In this document: one piece after another, positions 8,768-15,876 of the stretch | Layout: the number at the start of each line of letters is the position of its first letter | Numbering within the stretch: position 1 is the first letter of the stretch | Assembly: GCA_934444365.1 (NCBI GenBank) | Contig: CAKSCM010000003.1 | Span: forward strand, 62,001-126,000 | Direction: 5' to 3' | DNA: 64,000 nucleotides | Origin: an uncultured Eubacteriales bacterium | GTDB taxonomy: Bacteria; Bacillota; Clostridia; Oscillospirales; Acutalibacteraceae | Program-made: the position numbers and the translations under genes | Notes under the pieces: generated by a model | What the model was told of the DNA's origin: nothing | The model's database searches: none | Seen by the model: only the letters and a program-made list of their open reading frames with translations

Positions 8768-9017
8768 TATTCCGACCGCCGGCGAAGCAAAAAAATCGCC
8801 GCATACGGTAAAGGCCGATAACGAAGGGGGGTTTAAAGCTAAAAACGCCCTTGATAAATCCGAAAAAACGAAGGATTTATTTTCTTTGTACTCAGCCGGG
8901 ATTTTTTTATTCTGTTACAAACCGCTTTGCGATTTAAAGGTGAAAATCACTTCGGGCAAAAGCTTTAAAATATTAAAACACGATCGCATTACATTATCCG
9001 AATGTCCGAGTCGGATC

Positions 9018-9060
9018 AAAAAATAAATCCGAATCCGCCGTTTAAGGCCGATTCGGATTT
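9018..9060 (-). terminator. terminator, probably of the OppA-like gene, now separated from it by an IS element
   Basis: The arms AAATCCGAATC (9025-9035) and GATTCGGATTT (9050-9060) form a perfect stem. Read on the minus strand it is followed by a run of TTTATTTTTTG, so it terminates minus-strand transcription. The nearest minus-strand gene upstream is the OppA-like lipoprotein gene ending at 9817, beyond the IS200-type insertion. Confidence 0.7.
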
Positions 9061-9126
9061 GGTTTCGTAGGACAACCACTGGCTCTGCCAGTGGAAAAAA
9101 AGCTTTAGCTATGGACAGAATAAAAA

Positions 9127-9182
9127 CTCCTTGATATATTTGAAGTTGAGGTTCGCCAACCCAACAAAAATATATCAAGGAG
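9127..9182 (+). promoter_or_regulatory. hairpin sequestering the tnpA ribosome-binding site
   Basis: CTCCTTGATATATTT (9127-9141) is perfectly complementary to 9168-9182, whose end holds the AAGGAG of tnpA. This 15-base-pair stem would hide the Shine-Dalgarno. IS200 of enteric bacteria is known to silence its transposase by a similar 5' stem-loop; the role here is inferred. Confidence 0.75.
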
Positions 9183-9191
9183 GTCCTAACC

Positions 9192-9662
9192 ATGAAAGAG
9201 AAGGACATAAATAGTTTAGAACATACTAAGTGGAGATGTCAATACCATATTGTATTTGCACCAAAATATCGTAGACAGGCAATATACAGAGAGATAAAAA
9301 CGGACATAGGAAAAATCTTGAGAAAATTATGCGAACAAAAAGGTGTAAATATAATAGAAGCCGAAGCGTGTCCTGACCATATTCATATGCTTATAGAAAT
9401 ACCGCCTAAATACAGCGTAGCACAAATAATGGGATTTCTAAAAGGCAAGAGCAGTCTTATGATTTTCGACAGACACGCAAATTTGAAGTATAAATATGGG
9501 AACCGTCATTTTTGGGCAAGAGGATATTATGTGGATACCGTAGGACGCAATAAAAAACAAATAGCGGAATACATAAGGAACCAATTGCAAGAAGATGAAA
9601 TGGCAGACCAGATGAGCATTCAAGAATATATAGACCCGTTTACGGGTAGCAAGACGAAGTAG
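9192..9662 (+). CDS. tnpA: IS200/IS605 family transposase TnpA (Y1 HUH nuclease)
   Basis: Single-strand DNA transposase that cuts hairpin-flanked ends and moves the element without duplicating the target. The 156-residue protein has the HUH pair H-I-H within D-H-I-H-M-L, and a tyrosine-bearing helix near residues 115-135 (V-D-T-V-G-R-N-K-K-Q-I-A-E-Y) that should hold the nucleophile. The core F-A-P-K-Y-R-R and G-K-S-S-L-M-I-F-D are typical. ATG 9192 follows AAGGAGGT. It is about three-quarters identical by eye to the copy at 47427, so the two are separate family members rather than recent duplicates. The reading frame is intact, with no sign of decay. Confidence 0.95.
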   Translation: MKEKDINSLEHTKWRCQYHIVFAPKYRRQAIYREIKTDIGKILRKLCEQKGVNIIEAEACPDHIHMLIEIPPKYSVAQIMGFLKGKSSLMIFDRHANLKYKYGNRHFWARGYYVDTVGRNKKQIAEYIRNQLQEDEMADQMSIQEYIDPFTGSKTK

Positions 9663-9673
9663 GCTAAATAAAA

Positions 9674-9767
9674 CACCCCTTTAGGGGTTGCCCGAAGAAG
9701 TAATGCGGTTGGCAGAACCTTTCGGAGCCCCTTTAGGGGTGTGGCCTGTAAAATGCCCTTCTAGGGC
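9674..9767 (+). ncRNA. run of short hairpins downstream of tnpA copy 1
   Basis: Three small stem-loops of the form CCCC-TTTA-GGGG follow the tnpA stop at 9674-9690, 9727-9741 and 9755-9767. A fourth (CCCG-TTTA-CGGG) lies inside the last codons of tnpA. Similar hairpins and a shared AGTAATGCG segment occur after the other tnpA copy, suggesting a conserved RNA structure or a set of terminators. Confidence 0.5.
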
Positions 9768-9816
9768 TTATTCAAGCCTCCGGCTTTGCCGGAGGTTGTG
9801 ACTAATCTGTTTATTG

Positions 9817-11406
9817 TTATTTTTGGTATTTTACTTCGGTTGATGTAAGATTTATAAAGGCGTTGTCGGGATAAAACTCTATTCTTTTTACCGAGGAATC
9901 ATAAATAAATCCGTCAAGTGTAAAGGCGAGGGGAATTATTCTGCCGTCTGACAGCAGCATTTTTTCGGCCGAAAGATATTTTTCCTGTGCCGATGAATCG
10001 TCCTGCTCGGCAGCCGCACTTTGTAAAAGGCCGTCGTATTCCGCCGGCGCCATGTTGCCGAAGCGCCCGGAGGACGAAAAGATACCCAGCATTGAATAAA
10101 CCTCGTTATCGCTCGGAGTAAAAGATGTAAGGGCGATTTCGTAGCTGCCGGACGATACAGCCGAGCTGAGCTCGGCCGAGGATACCTCCTTTGTGACCGC
10201 ATATATCCCGTACTGCTTTTGCCAGCTTTGTACGATGTATGACAGTGCGGTCTTAAGGGAAGAATCGTCAAATATTATCGTGAATTCGGGAAGTACCTTC
10301 TTTTCTTTCGAAATATGTGCCGAGAAATGCTCGCTTCCCGCTGCTACGTCAAAGGCCGGTACGGTGGCTTCGTTTTGGGCGTTATACGGCAGTGCTGCCG
10401 CTTTTGCGTCCTTTTCAACGAGGGTGTAGGCCGCATTGTAGCTGCCCGGAAGATGATCCTTATAGCTTTCGCGATCCACCGCCAGTGCAAGGGCGGTCGT
10501 CAGATCCGCGTCCCTGAAATATTTATTTTCCGTATTGAAAATAAGCCCGAGACATTTTTGCTGGTAGGTAAGGGATGAAAGGCCGTAACTATCCGCCGAG
10601 TTAATAAGCTGAGGAGTCGCCTGGGCGGCATTTATTTTTCCCTTTGTCAGCCGGTCTGTCCGCTCGGTCGTTTCTTTAAAATCAATATTCACGCCGGCAA
10701 GGGTTGCCGGAAAATCCCCCTTATATAACGAGGATTGTCTGAGGGTTATTTTTTTCTGATCGTAGTCGTCCACCCAACCGGTAATGCGGTATGCGGCGTT
10801 TGAAATTATAAATTTCCCGGCCATTCCGTACCGGCCTCCGCACGAGTCGAAAAAGTCCTTTCTGCACGGCATTGCGGCGAATCCGGCAAGCTTGCGCAAA
10901 AGGTTTTTATCGGGCGTTTTGAGGGTTATTACAAGGGTTTTTTCGTCTGTGGCCGTCACCCCGAGGGTATCGGCCGATTTTTCACCGTTTATTATCTCCT
11001 CGGCGTTGGTTATACCTGTCAGCTGTGAGGAATACGAACTTCCGGTTTCGGGAGAAACGGCCCGTCTCATTCCAAAAACAAAATCCTCGGCGTAAAGCGC
11101 TTTTTTGTCCGACCATAAAAGCCCGTCCCTTAAATGAAAGGTGTAGGTCATTCCGTCGTCGGATACCTCGTATTTTTCGGCGCTTGCCGGAAGGATCTCG
11201 CCTTTTTCGGAGAGTCTTATAAGGCCTTCGAACAGTGCCGACACTATTTGTTTTTCGCTGAGCGAATTTGCGAGCAGCGGATCGAGCTTTTTCGGCGTCG
11301 AATTCATTTCAAGCTCAAGCGTCCCGAGATTGCCGCCGCCGAGCGAGCAGCCGCAAAGCGTAATAAGAAACGAAATAATCAGCACTATGGCCAAGGATTT
11401 TTTCAT
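9817..11406 (-). CDS. OppA-like solute-binding lipoprotein (SBP family 5)
   Basis: Extracellular, lipid-anchored binding protein of the peptide/nickel ABC importer class, 529 residues. It starts with a signal peptide (M-K-K-S-L-A-I-V-L-I-I-S-F-L-I) and a lipobox L-C-G-C, so Cys20 should be lipidated. The SBP_bac_5 signature is clear: L-x-K-L-D-P-L-L-A-N early on, F-E-G-L-I-R-L, then Y-T-F-H-L-R-D-G-L-L-W-S-D. No permease or ATPase genes lie nearby, so it is an orphan binding protein here; the ligand, probably an oligopeptide, is not evident. It is transcribed from its own promoter (11444-11472), divergent from a penicillin-binding protein gene. An IS element now separates its stop codon from its probable terminator. 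Confidence 0.88.
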   Translation of the reverse strand: MKKSLAIVLIISFLITLCGCSLGGGNLGTLELEMNSTPKKLDPLLANSLSEKQIVSALFEGLIRLSEKGEILPASAEKYEVSDDGMTYTFHLRDGLLWSDKKALYAEDFVFGMRRAVSPETGSSYSSQLTGITNAEEIINGEKSADTLGVTATDEKTLVITLKTPDKNLLRKLAGFAAMPCRKDFFDSCGGRYGMAGKFIISNAAYRITGWVDDYDQKKITLRQSSLYKGDFPATLAGVNIDFKETTERTDRLTKGKINAAQATPQLINSADSYGLSSLTYQQKCLGLIFNTENKYFRDADLTTALALAVDRESYKDHLPGSYNAAYTLVEKDAKAAALPYNAQNEATVPAFDVAAGSEHFSAHISKEKKVLPEFTIIFDDSSLKTALSYIVQSWQKQYGIYAVTKEVSSAELSSAVSSGSYEIALTSFTPSDNEVYSMLGIFSSSGRFGNMAPAEYDGLLQSAAAEQDDSSAQEKYLSAEKMLLSDGRIIPLAFTLDGFIYDSSVKRIEFYPDNAFINLTSTEVKYQK

Positions 11407-11443
11407 GGGTTCATTTTCTCCCGATTTTTAAAGTATCATTGCT

Positions 11444-11472
11444 ATTATATAAAATATCTTTTACCAATTCAA
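11444..11472 (-). promoter_or_regulatory. SigA-type promoter for the OppA-like gene
   Basis: On the minus strand TTGAAT (11467-11472) and TATAAT (11444-11449) are 17 bases apart, with the start codon about 37 bases downstream of the -10. Confidence 0.75.
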
Positions 11473-11515
11473 CGATAAATTGCAAAAATGCGAAAAATCG
11501 GTCAATAATATTTGC

Positions 11516-13135
11516 ATGAGTGATATTATTTATACAACCAAAAAGCGCTCGATAGGCGCCTTTATTCTTTTCGCGGTGATATTATGCGGCGTTTGCGTGC
11601 GGATGTTTTTTGTGGCGACGGGCAGCTACAGTGCGGCCGCTGCTTCTCAAAGCAGCTACACCGTAAACGTCGATACAATGCGCGGAACGATCTACGACTG
11701 CAATATGCAGCCGCTTACCAATGCAAAAAGGGTCAAAAAGGCCGTTTTAACGCCGACACCCGAGGTTATAACCGCTTTGTATGAGCAGCTTGACGAAGAA
11801 AAGGCCGATGATTTAGCAAAAAGACTTAAAAGCGGAAAGCCGGTTTTAAGCGAAGTGCCAGCCGGTTTTGAAGCGGAGGGTGCATACGGCGTTTTTGTCT
11901 ATGAACGATATTCCGAGGAAAAAACCGCATCACATATAATAGGGTATCTCGACTCGACCGGCGAAAAGGGTGTTTGCGGAATTGAACGGGCATATAATGA
12001 TCTGCTTTGTGCATCCGGCGGCATGAAATTTACCTTTACGTGCGATGCGGCCGGACGTACGCTTGCGGGGATTCCGCCGGAGATGATTTGTAACGGGTAT
12101 GCCGATTGCGGCGATATTCAGCTTACGATCGATTCGTCTTTGCAGTCGGCCGCTCAAAAAGCACTGCAGAATTCGGGACAAAAGGCGTGCGCCATGGCTG
12201 TTGTTGATGTAAAAAGCGGAGATATAAGGGCGCTGGCATCATTTCCGGATTTTTCGCAAAATGATCCGGAAAGCGCGCTCGAAAACGCAAACTCCCCATT
12301 TTTTGACCGTAGCACCGCATCGTACAACGTCGGCTCGATATTTAAAATATGTGTCGCGGCGGCGGCCATAGAAAGCGGCGTTTCGCCGGACAAAACCTAT
12401 TTTTGCGGCGGAAGCATCGATTGCGGAAATATTATTTCCTGTCACAAAAAAGAGGGCCACGGTGAGCTTAATATGAGGGATGCGCTTGCGCTTTCGTGTA
12501 ATGTGTATTTTATACAGCTTGCACGGGATGTAGGGGCAAGGGCGGTTCTTGATATGGCTTACAGACTCGGTCTCGCCGATGATATCGAGCTTTTTGACGG
12601 TGATGTCGCAAAGGTTAATATGCCGAATGCCGATATTTTGTGTGATTCTCCGGCGGCGCTTGCGAATTTTTCCATAGGCCAGGGGGAGCTGCTTTCCACG
12701 CCCCTTCATCTTGCGCGCATGACGGCGGCCGTCGCATCGGGGGGAATACTCTACGAGCCGTGTCTTATAAAGTGCGTAATGCCGTATGAAAAGCAGGAAC
12801 TGCCGAGCGTTTCCGGCTCGGGTCAAAGGGTGATGTCACAGGAAACGGCCGGTGTTTTAAAGGAAATGATGATAAAAACGGTGCAAAGCGGTACGGGTGC
12901 TTCGGCATCCCCGAAAGCAAGGGGGGCCGGCGGTAAAACCGCAACGGCCCAGACCGGAATACCTAAATTAAACGGCCGAACGGTTGATCAGGCGTGGTTT
13001 TCGGGATTTTATCCGGCCGATGATCCGAAATGGGCAATATGCGTGCTGTGCGAGGATGCGGTCTCCGGAAGTGTTGACGCCGCTCCTATTTTCAAGGCGT
13101 TTTGCGACACGGTCGCCGAAACGGTATGTTTTTAA
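11516..13135 (+). CDS. penicillin-binding transpeptidase (class B PBP, short form)
   Basis: Membrane-anchored D,D-transpeptidase that cross-links peptidoglycan. From ATG 11516 it is 539 residues: a short cytoplasmic tail, one transmembrane helix (about residues 13-35), a PBP-dimer region with R-G-T-I-Y-D, then the transpeptidase domain. Active-site motifs are S274-I-F-K, S327-C-N, and K474-T-A-T-A-Q, where the usual K-T-G has become K-T-A. It is shorter than FtsI/SpoVD (about 600-750) and lacks a C-terminal PASTA domain. An in-frame TTG at 11480 would add 12 residues, but neither start has a good ribosome site. It is divergent from the OppA-like gene and ends at its own terminator. Whether it serves division, elongation or sporulation cannot be told. 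Confidence 0.88.
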   Translation: MSDIIYTTKKRSIGAFILFAVILCGVCVRMFFVATGSYSAAAASQSSYTVNVDTMRGTIYDCNMQPLTNAKRVKKAVLTPTPEVITALYEQLDEEKADDLAKRLKSGKPVLSEVPAGFEAEGAYGVFVYERYSEEKTASHIIGYLDSTGEKGVCGIERAYNDLLCASGGMKFTFTCDAAGRTLAGIPPEMICNGYADCGDIQLTIDSSLQSAAQKALQNSGQKACAMAVVDVKSGDIRALASFPDFSQNDPESALENANSPFFDRSTASYNVGSIFKICVAAAAIESGVSPDKTYFCGGSIDCGNIISCHKKEGHGELNMRDALALSCNVYFIQLARDVGARAVLDMAYRLGLADDIELFDGDVAKVNMPNADILCDSPAALANFSIGQGELLSTPLHLARMTAAVASGGILYEPCLIKCVMPYEKQELPSVSGSGQRVMSQETAGVLKEMMIKTVQSGTGASASPKARGAGGKTATAQTGIPKLNGRTVDQAWFSGFYPADDPKWAICVLCEDAVSGSVDAAPIFKAFCDTVAETVCF

Positions 13136-13179
13136 AAAGTGCAGATGGTTCGGGTGTTCGCAACCGCGACCTCCGCTTT

Positions 13180-13211
13180 AAAGCCTGACGGACAAAACCG
13201 GCAGGCTTTTT
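13180..13211 (+). terminator. terminator after the short PBP gene
   Basis: AAAGCCTG and CAGGCTTT form a stem around a 14-base loop, followed by TTTTTG. It lies 45 bases past the stop codon at 13135. Confidence 0.8.
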
Positions 13212-13336
13212 GTCATACCTGTCGGTGCCGTTTTTTAAAAGCCGGAAAGCGCTCATAAACGATCATTTTACCGCAAAAAAAGAGAGCAATAATCAATATA
13301 TATTGGGCATTTATAACACTGTTTTTTGTGCAAAAT

Positions 13337-13354
13337 ATGTTGTATAATCAACAT
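13337..13354 (+). promoter_or_regulatory. palindrome centred on the -10 box of the dockerin gene
   Basis: ATGTTG-TATAAT-CAACAT is a perfect 6+6 inverted repeat whose centre is a consensus -10 hexamer. The -35 region is poor. Transcription from here would give a leader of about 80 bases to ATG 13437. A repressor or activator dimer site is inferred from the symmetry. The rest of 13212-13436 shows nothing else. Confidence 0.5.
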
Positions 13355-13436
13355 GGAATATAGCTTGCAGTAAACAGTTGTTTTGTTAAAAAATATTTTT
13401 GTTTTCTGTACGGCTTGGTTTTTGAGGAGGTAAAAC

Positions 13437-15653
13437 ATGAACAAGACATTTAAAAAGCTGATCTGCGCTGTGCTCAGCCTCGCTTTTGCGGTTTCGTGCT
13501 TTGTTATTCCGGGCGCGGCCGAAGAAGCGCCCACGAGCATTAGTTTTGCCGAGTGTGATTCGGTAACCTCAGGCAACCCCGCGCCTGCCATAGATAACGA
13601 AAACTATACGCAGGGCACCGGCTCGAGTATTCAGCAGTGGGATTCGAGGACGAATTTCAGCACGTATTTTCCGCGTACGTCCGGTGTGGATATAACCGGT
13701 CTTGCCGGAGTTACCGGGAAGGTTTATCTTAATTTCGACATTTTTGTTAAGGACGAGGCCGAGATAAACAACATCCAGACCCTTAACCGTCTTGTGGTAT
13801 TTATAGGCGGCGTGGACGGTATTGACGGCTGGAAGCAGAGCTTTGATATCAATATCAAGGACGGCAGCTACAACATCAATGTTACGGTAGGAGAAAAGGG
13901 TGCTCTTTCTAAAAGCTCCGGCTGGATAGTCGGCTGGAACCATGTGAGCATTCCCCTTAATCTTGAGTCTGATTTCACCAAAAATACCGATAAGTGGGAT
14001 CCCAAAAGGGTCGGATTCGTAAGATTTATGGCCGACGGCTTTAACCGTGCCGGATACTTCCAGGTTGACGACATTTACTTTGCCGGCGAAACATATATGG
14101 ATAATGGCGCCGATATGCACTACAACGCCGCTAAGGATGTTGAGGTAGCTATCCGTACATTGCCTGACGTTATGACGGCCGACGACGGTGCGTTGCTCGA
14201 AAGCGTAACCGCCAAGTACAATCTGTTTTCAAAGGTCAGGGTCAATTCGCTGAGCCACCCTATAAATAATTATGAGGATCTTTTGGCAAAACAGCTTGAG
14301 TACGATTATAAATTCTGCAACCAGGCTGAGGATTTTGATATTTCCTTCGGTAAGGGATACGCTTCGGTTCCCGACGATGTAACCACCCTTAAAACCGGTT
14401 ACACCGCCAAGGATAGGTGCTATACCCAGAACTGGCCCGACACCACAAAGTTCCATTCGATGACCTTTTATGATGACGACGGTCTCAATATTTCAGGTGC
14501 CGTAAACGAGCAAAACCGTTTTTATGTAACCTTTGATATATTCATCGATGATGTTGCCGCATTCCTTAACCGCGGGCGTCTTTTGCTTTATTTGGGAAGC
14601 ACCGATGCCATCGACGATGCCATATACAGCGGAAGCACCAAATCGGCCTTTGCGACCGTAATGCTTTATCACTGGTGCGGCAGGAGATATGTAAGCGATT
14701 CGACATGGAAACAGGGCTGGAATACAATAGGCGTTTGTATCGATCTTGACGATCTTTCCGAGGAGGAAAAAGAGCTTTTTGATATTTACAGCCTGGGGTA
14801 TGTTAGAGTCTGGAGCGATTCCAACAAAAACGAAGGTGCCGGTACATTTACTCTCGGCGACGTTCATATCATGAGCGTTAAGAGCTATTATGAAAACATT
14901 GCTGACATAAAGTCCGCCAAAGAGGTCGTTTATACCATAAGCAACATAGGAAATGTTGATAAGGCTGCCGAGGGCAGAATTAATGATGCCCGCGCTGCTT
15001 ATGATGCGGCAGAGCAATCGGTTAAGGATAAGGTAACCAATTACACCGTTCTTACCGATGCCGAGACATATATTGCAAACTGCAAGGCTGCAGCCGCTGA
15101 GGTTGATGCCAAGATCGAGGCCATAGGCGAGGTAACAAAGGAAAAGGCCGAGCTTGTAACGGATGCTCAAAAGTCGTATAACGATCTCGATGCCGTAGCA
15201 AAATCCTACGTTGAAAAGCTTGAGACTTTAACGGCAGCCGTTGATGCTTATGCAACGCTGCTCGCAAAGGACATCGACGATCTTATAGAGGCCATAGGCG
15301 AAGTCAACGAGGATAGCGGCGACGCGATTACCGCCGCGAGAACGGCATATGACGGGGCAGCCGAAACCGTAAAGGCCAAGGTAACAAAGCTTGAGAAGCT
15401 TATAGCTGCCGAGGAGAAATTTGCCGAGTTCGGGGTTGTGTACGGCAATGTCGATATGAGCGAGGACAACAAAGTCACCGCGACCGACGCACTGCTCGCA
15501 CTTCAGGCTTCGGTCGGCAAGATCGTCCTTGACGAAAAACAGACAAAAGCCGCCGATGTTGACGGCGCTTCCGGAGTTACGGCGACCGACGCACTGCTTA
15601 TTCTTCAGTATTCGGTTGGGAAGATAACCAAATTCCCGATTGAGGAGAAGTAA
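13437..15653 (+). CDS. secreted dockerin protein with two beta-sandwich-like domains and helical repeats
   Basis: 738 residues with no catalytic domain that I recognise. A signal peptide (M-N-K-T-F-K-K-L-I ... A-A-E-E, cut near residue 29) leads to two related domains of roughly 200 residues. Both carry F-D-I-F, a hydrophobic strand ending G-G-V-D or G-S-T-D, G-W-N, and a late V-G-F-V-R / L-G-Y-V-R strand, suggesting carbohydrate-binding-like jelly rolls. Each is followed by helical segments, and three 60-residue helical repeats (I-x-x-I-G-x-V ... A-x-x-A-Y-D) precede a C-terminal type I dockerin with two calcium loops, each ending V-T-A-T-D-A-L-L-x-L-Q. It should dock to a cohesin on the cell surface or a scaffoldin. 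The ribosome site GAGGAGGT is strong. Ligand and partner are unknown. Confidence 0.8.
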   Translation: MNKTFKKLICAVLSLAFAVSCFVIPGAAEEAPTSISFAECDSVTSGNPAPAIDNENYTQGTGSSIQQWDSRTNFSTYFPRTSGVDITGLAGVTGKVYLNFDIFVKDEAEINNIQTLNRLVVFIGGVDGIDGWKQSFDINIKDGSYNINVTVGEKGALSKSSGWIVGWNHVSIPLNLESDFTKNTDKWDPKRVGFVRFMADGFNRAGYFQVDDIYFAGETYMDNGADMHYNAAKDVEVAIRTLPDVMTADDGALLESVTAKYNLFSKVRVNSLSHPINNYEDLLAKQLEYDYKFCNQAEDFDISFGKGYASVPDDVTTLKTGYTAKDRCYTQNWPDTTKFHSMTFYDDDGLNISGAVNEQNRFYVTFDIFIDDVAAFLNRGRLLLYLGSTDAIDDAIYSGSTKSAFATVMLYHWCGRRYVSDSTWKQGWNTIGVCIDLDDLSEEEKELFDIYSLGYVRVWSDSNKNEGAGTFTLGDVHIMSVKSYYENIADIKSAKEVVYTISNIGNVDKAAEGRINDARAAYDAAEQSVKDKVTNYTVLTDAETYIANCKAAAAEVDAKIEAIGEVTKEKAELVTDAQKSYNDLDAVAKSYVEKLETLTAAVDAYATLLAKDIDDLIEAIGEVNEDSGDAITAARTAYDGAAETVKAKVTKLEKLIAAEEKFAEFGVVYGNVDMSEDNKVTATDALLALQASVGKIVLDEKQTKAADVDGASGVTATDALLILQYSVGKITKFPIEEK

Positions 15654-15702
15654 GATAAGCGCAGCAGCAAAAAAGAAAAATGAAGGCTTAATTTAAAATA
15701 CA

Positions 15703-15740
15703 AAAATCCGCTTTGGGGTATTACTCCAAGGCGGATTTTT
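15703..15740 (+). terminator. terminator after the dockerin gene
   Basis: AAATCCGCTTTGG pairs with CCAAGGCGGATTT around a short loop and is followed by TTT. The stem is strong and stands about 50 bases past the stop codon. Confidence 0.85.
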
Positions 15741-15876
15741 CAGTGATTATTTATGCTTGAAAATACACAATCGCGGACCGGTACAAAACGGTAAACAATC
15801 ACAAAAAAGTATTTAGAAAATGATTTATGAAATGTGAACAGCGGCAAACAGTCCGCTTAATCAACATTAAAAAGGA

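Larger units (their letters stand above)
9063..9805 (+). mobile_element. IS200-type insertion element, copy 1 (tnpA only)
   Basis: A single Y1 transposase gene lies between subterminal hairpins, with no terminal inverted repeats and no tnpB. The left hairpin at 9076-9094 is CCACTGGC-TCT-GCCAGTGG. The right one at 9777-9795 is CCTCCGGC-TTT-GCCGGAGG. Exact cleavage points cannot be read from sequence alone, so the outer borders are approximate. The element is markedly more A+T-rich than its surroundings. A second, diverged copy lies at about 47275-48055. Confidence 0.85.
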
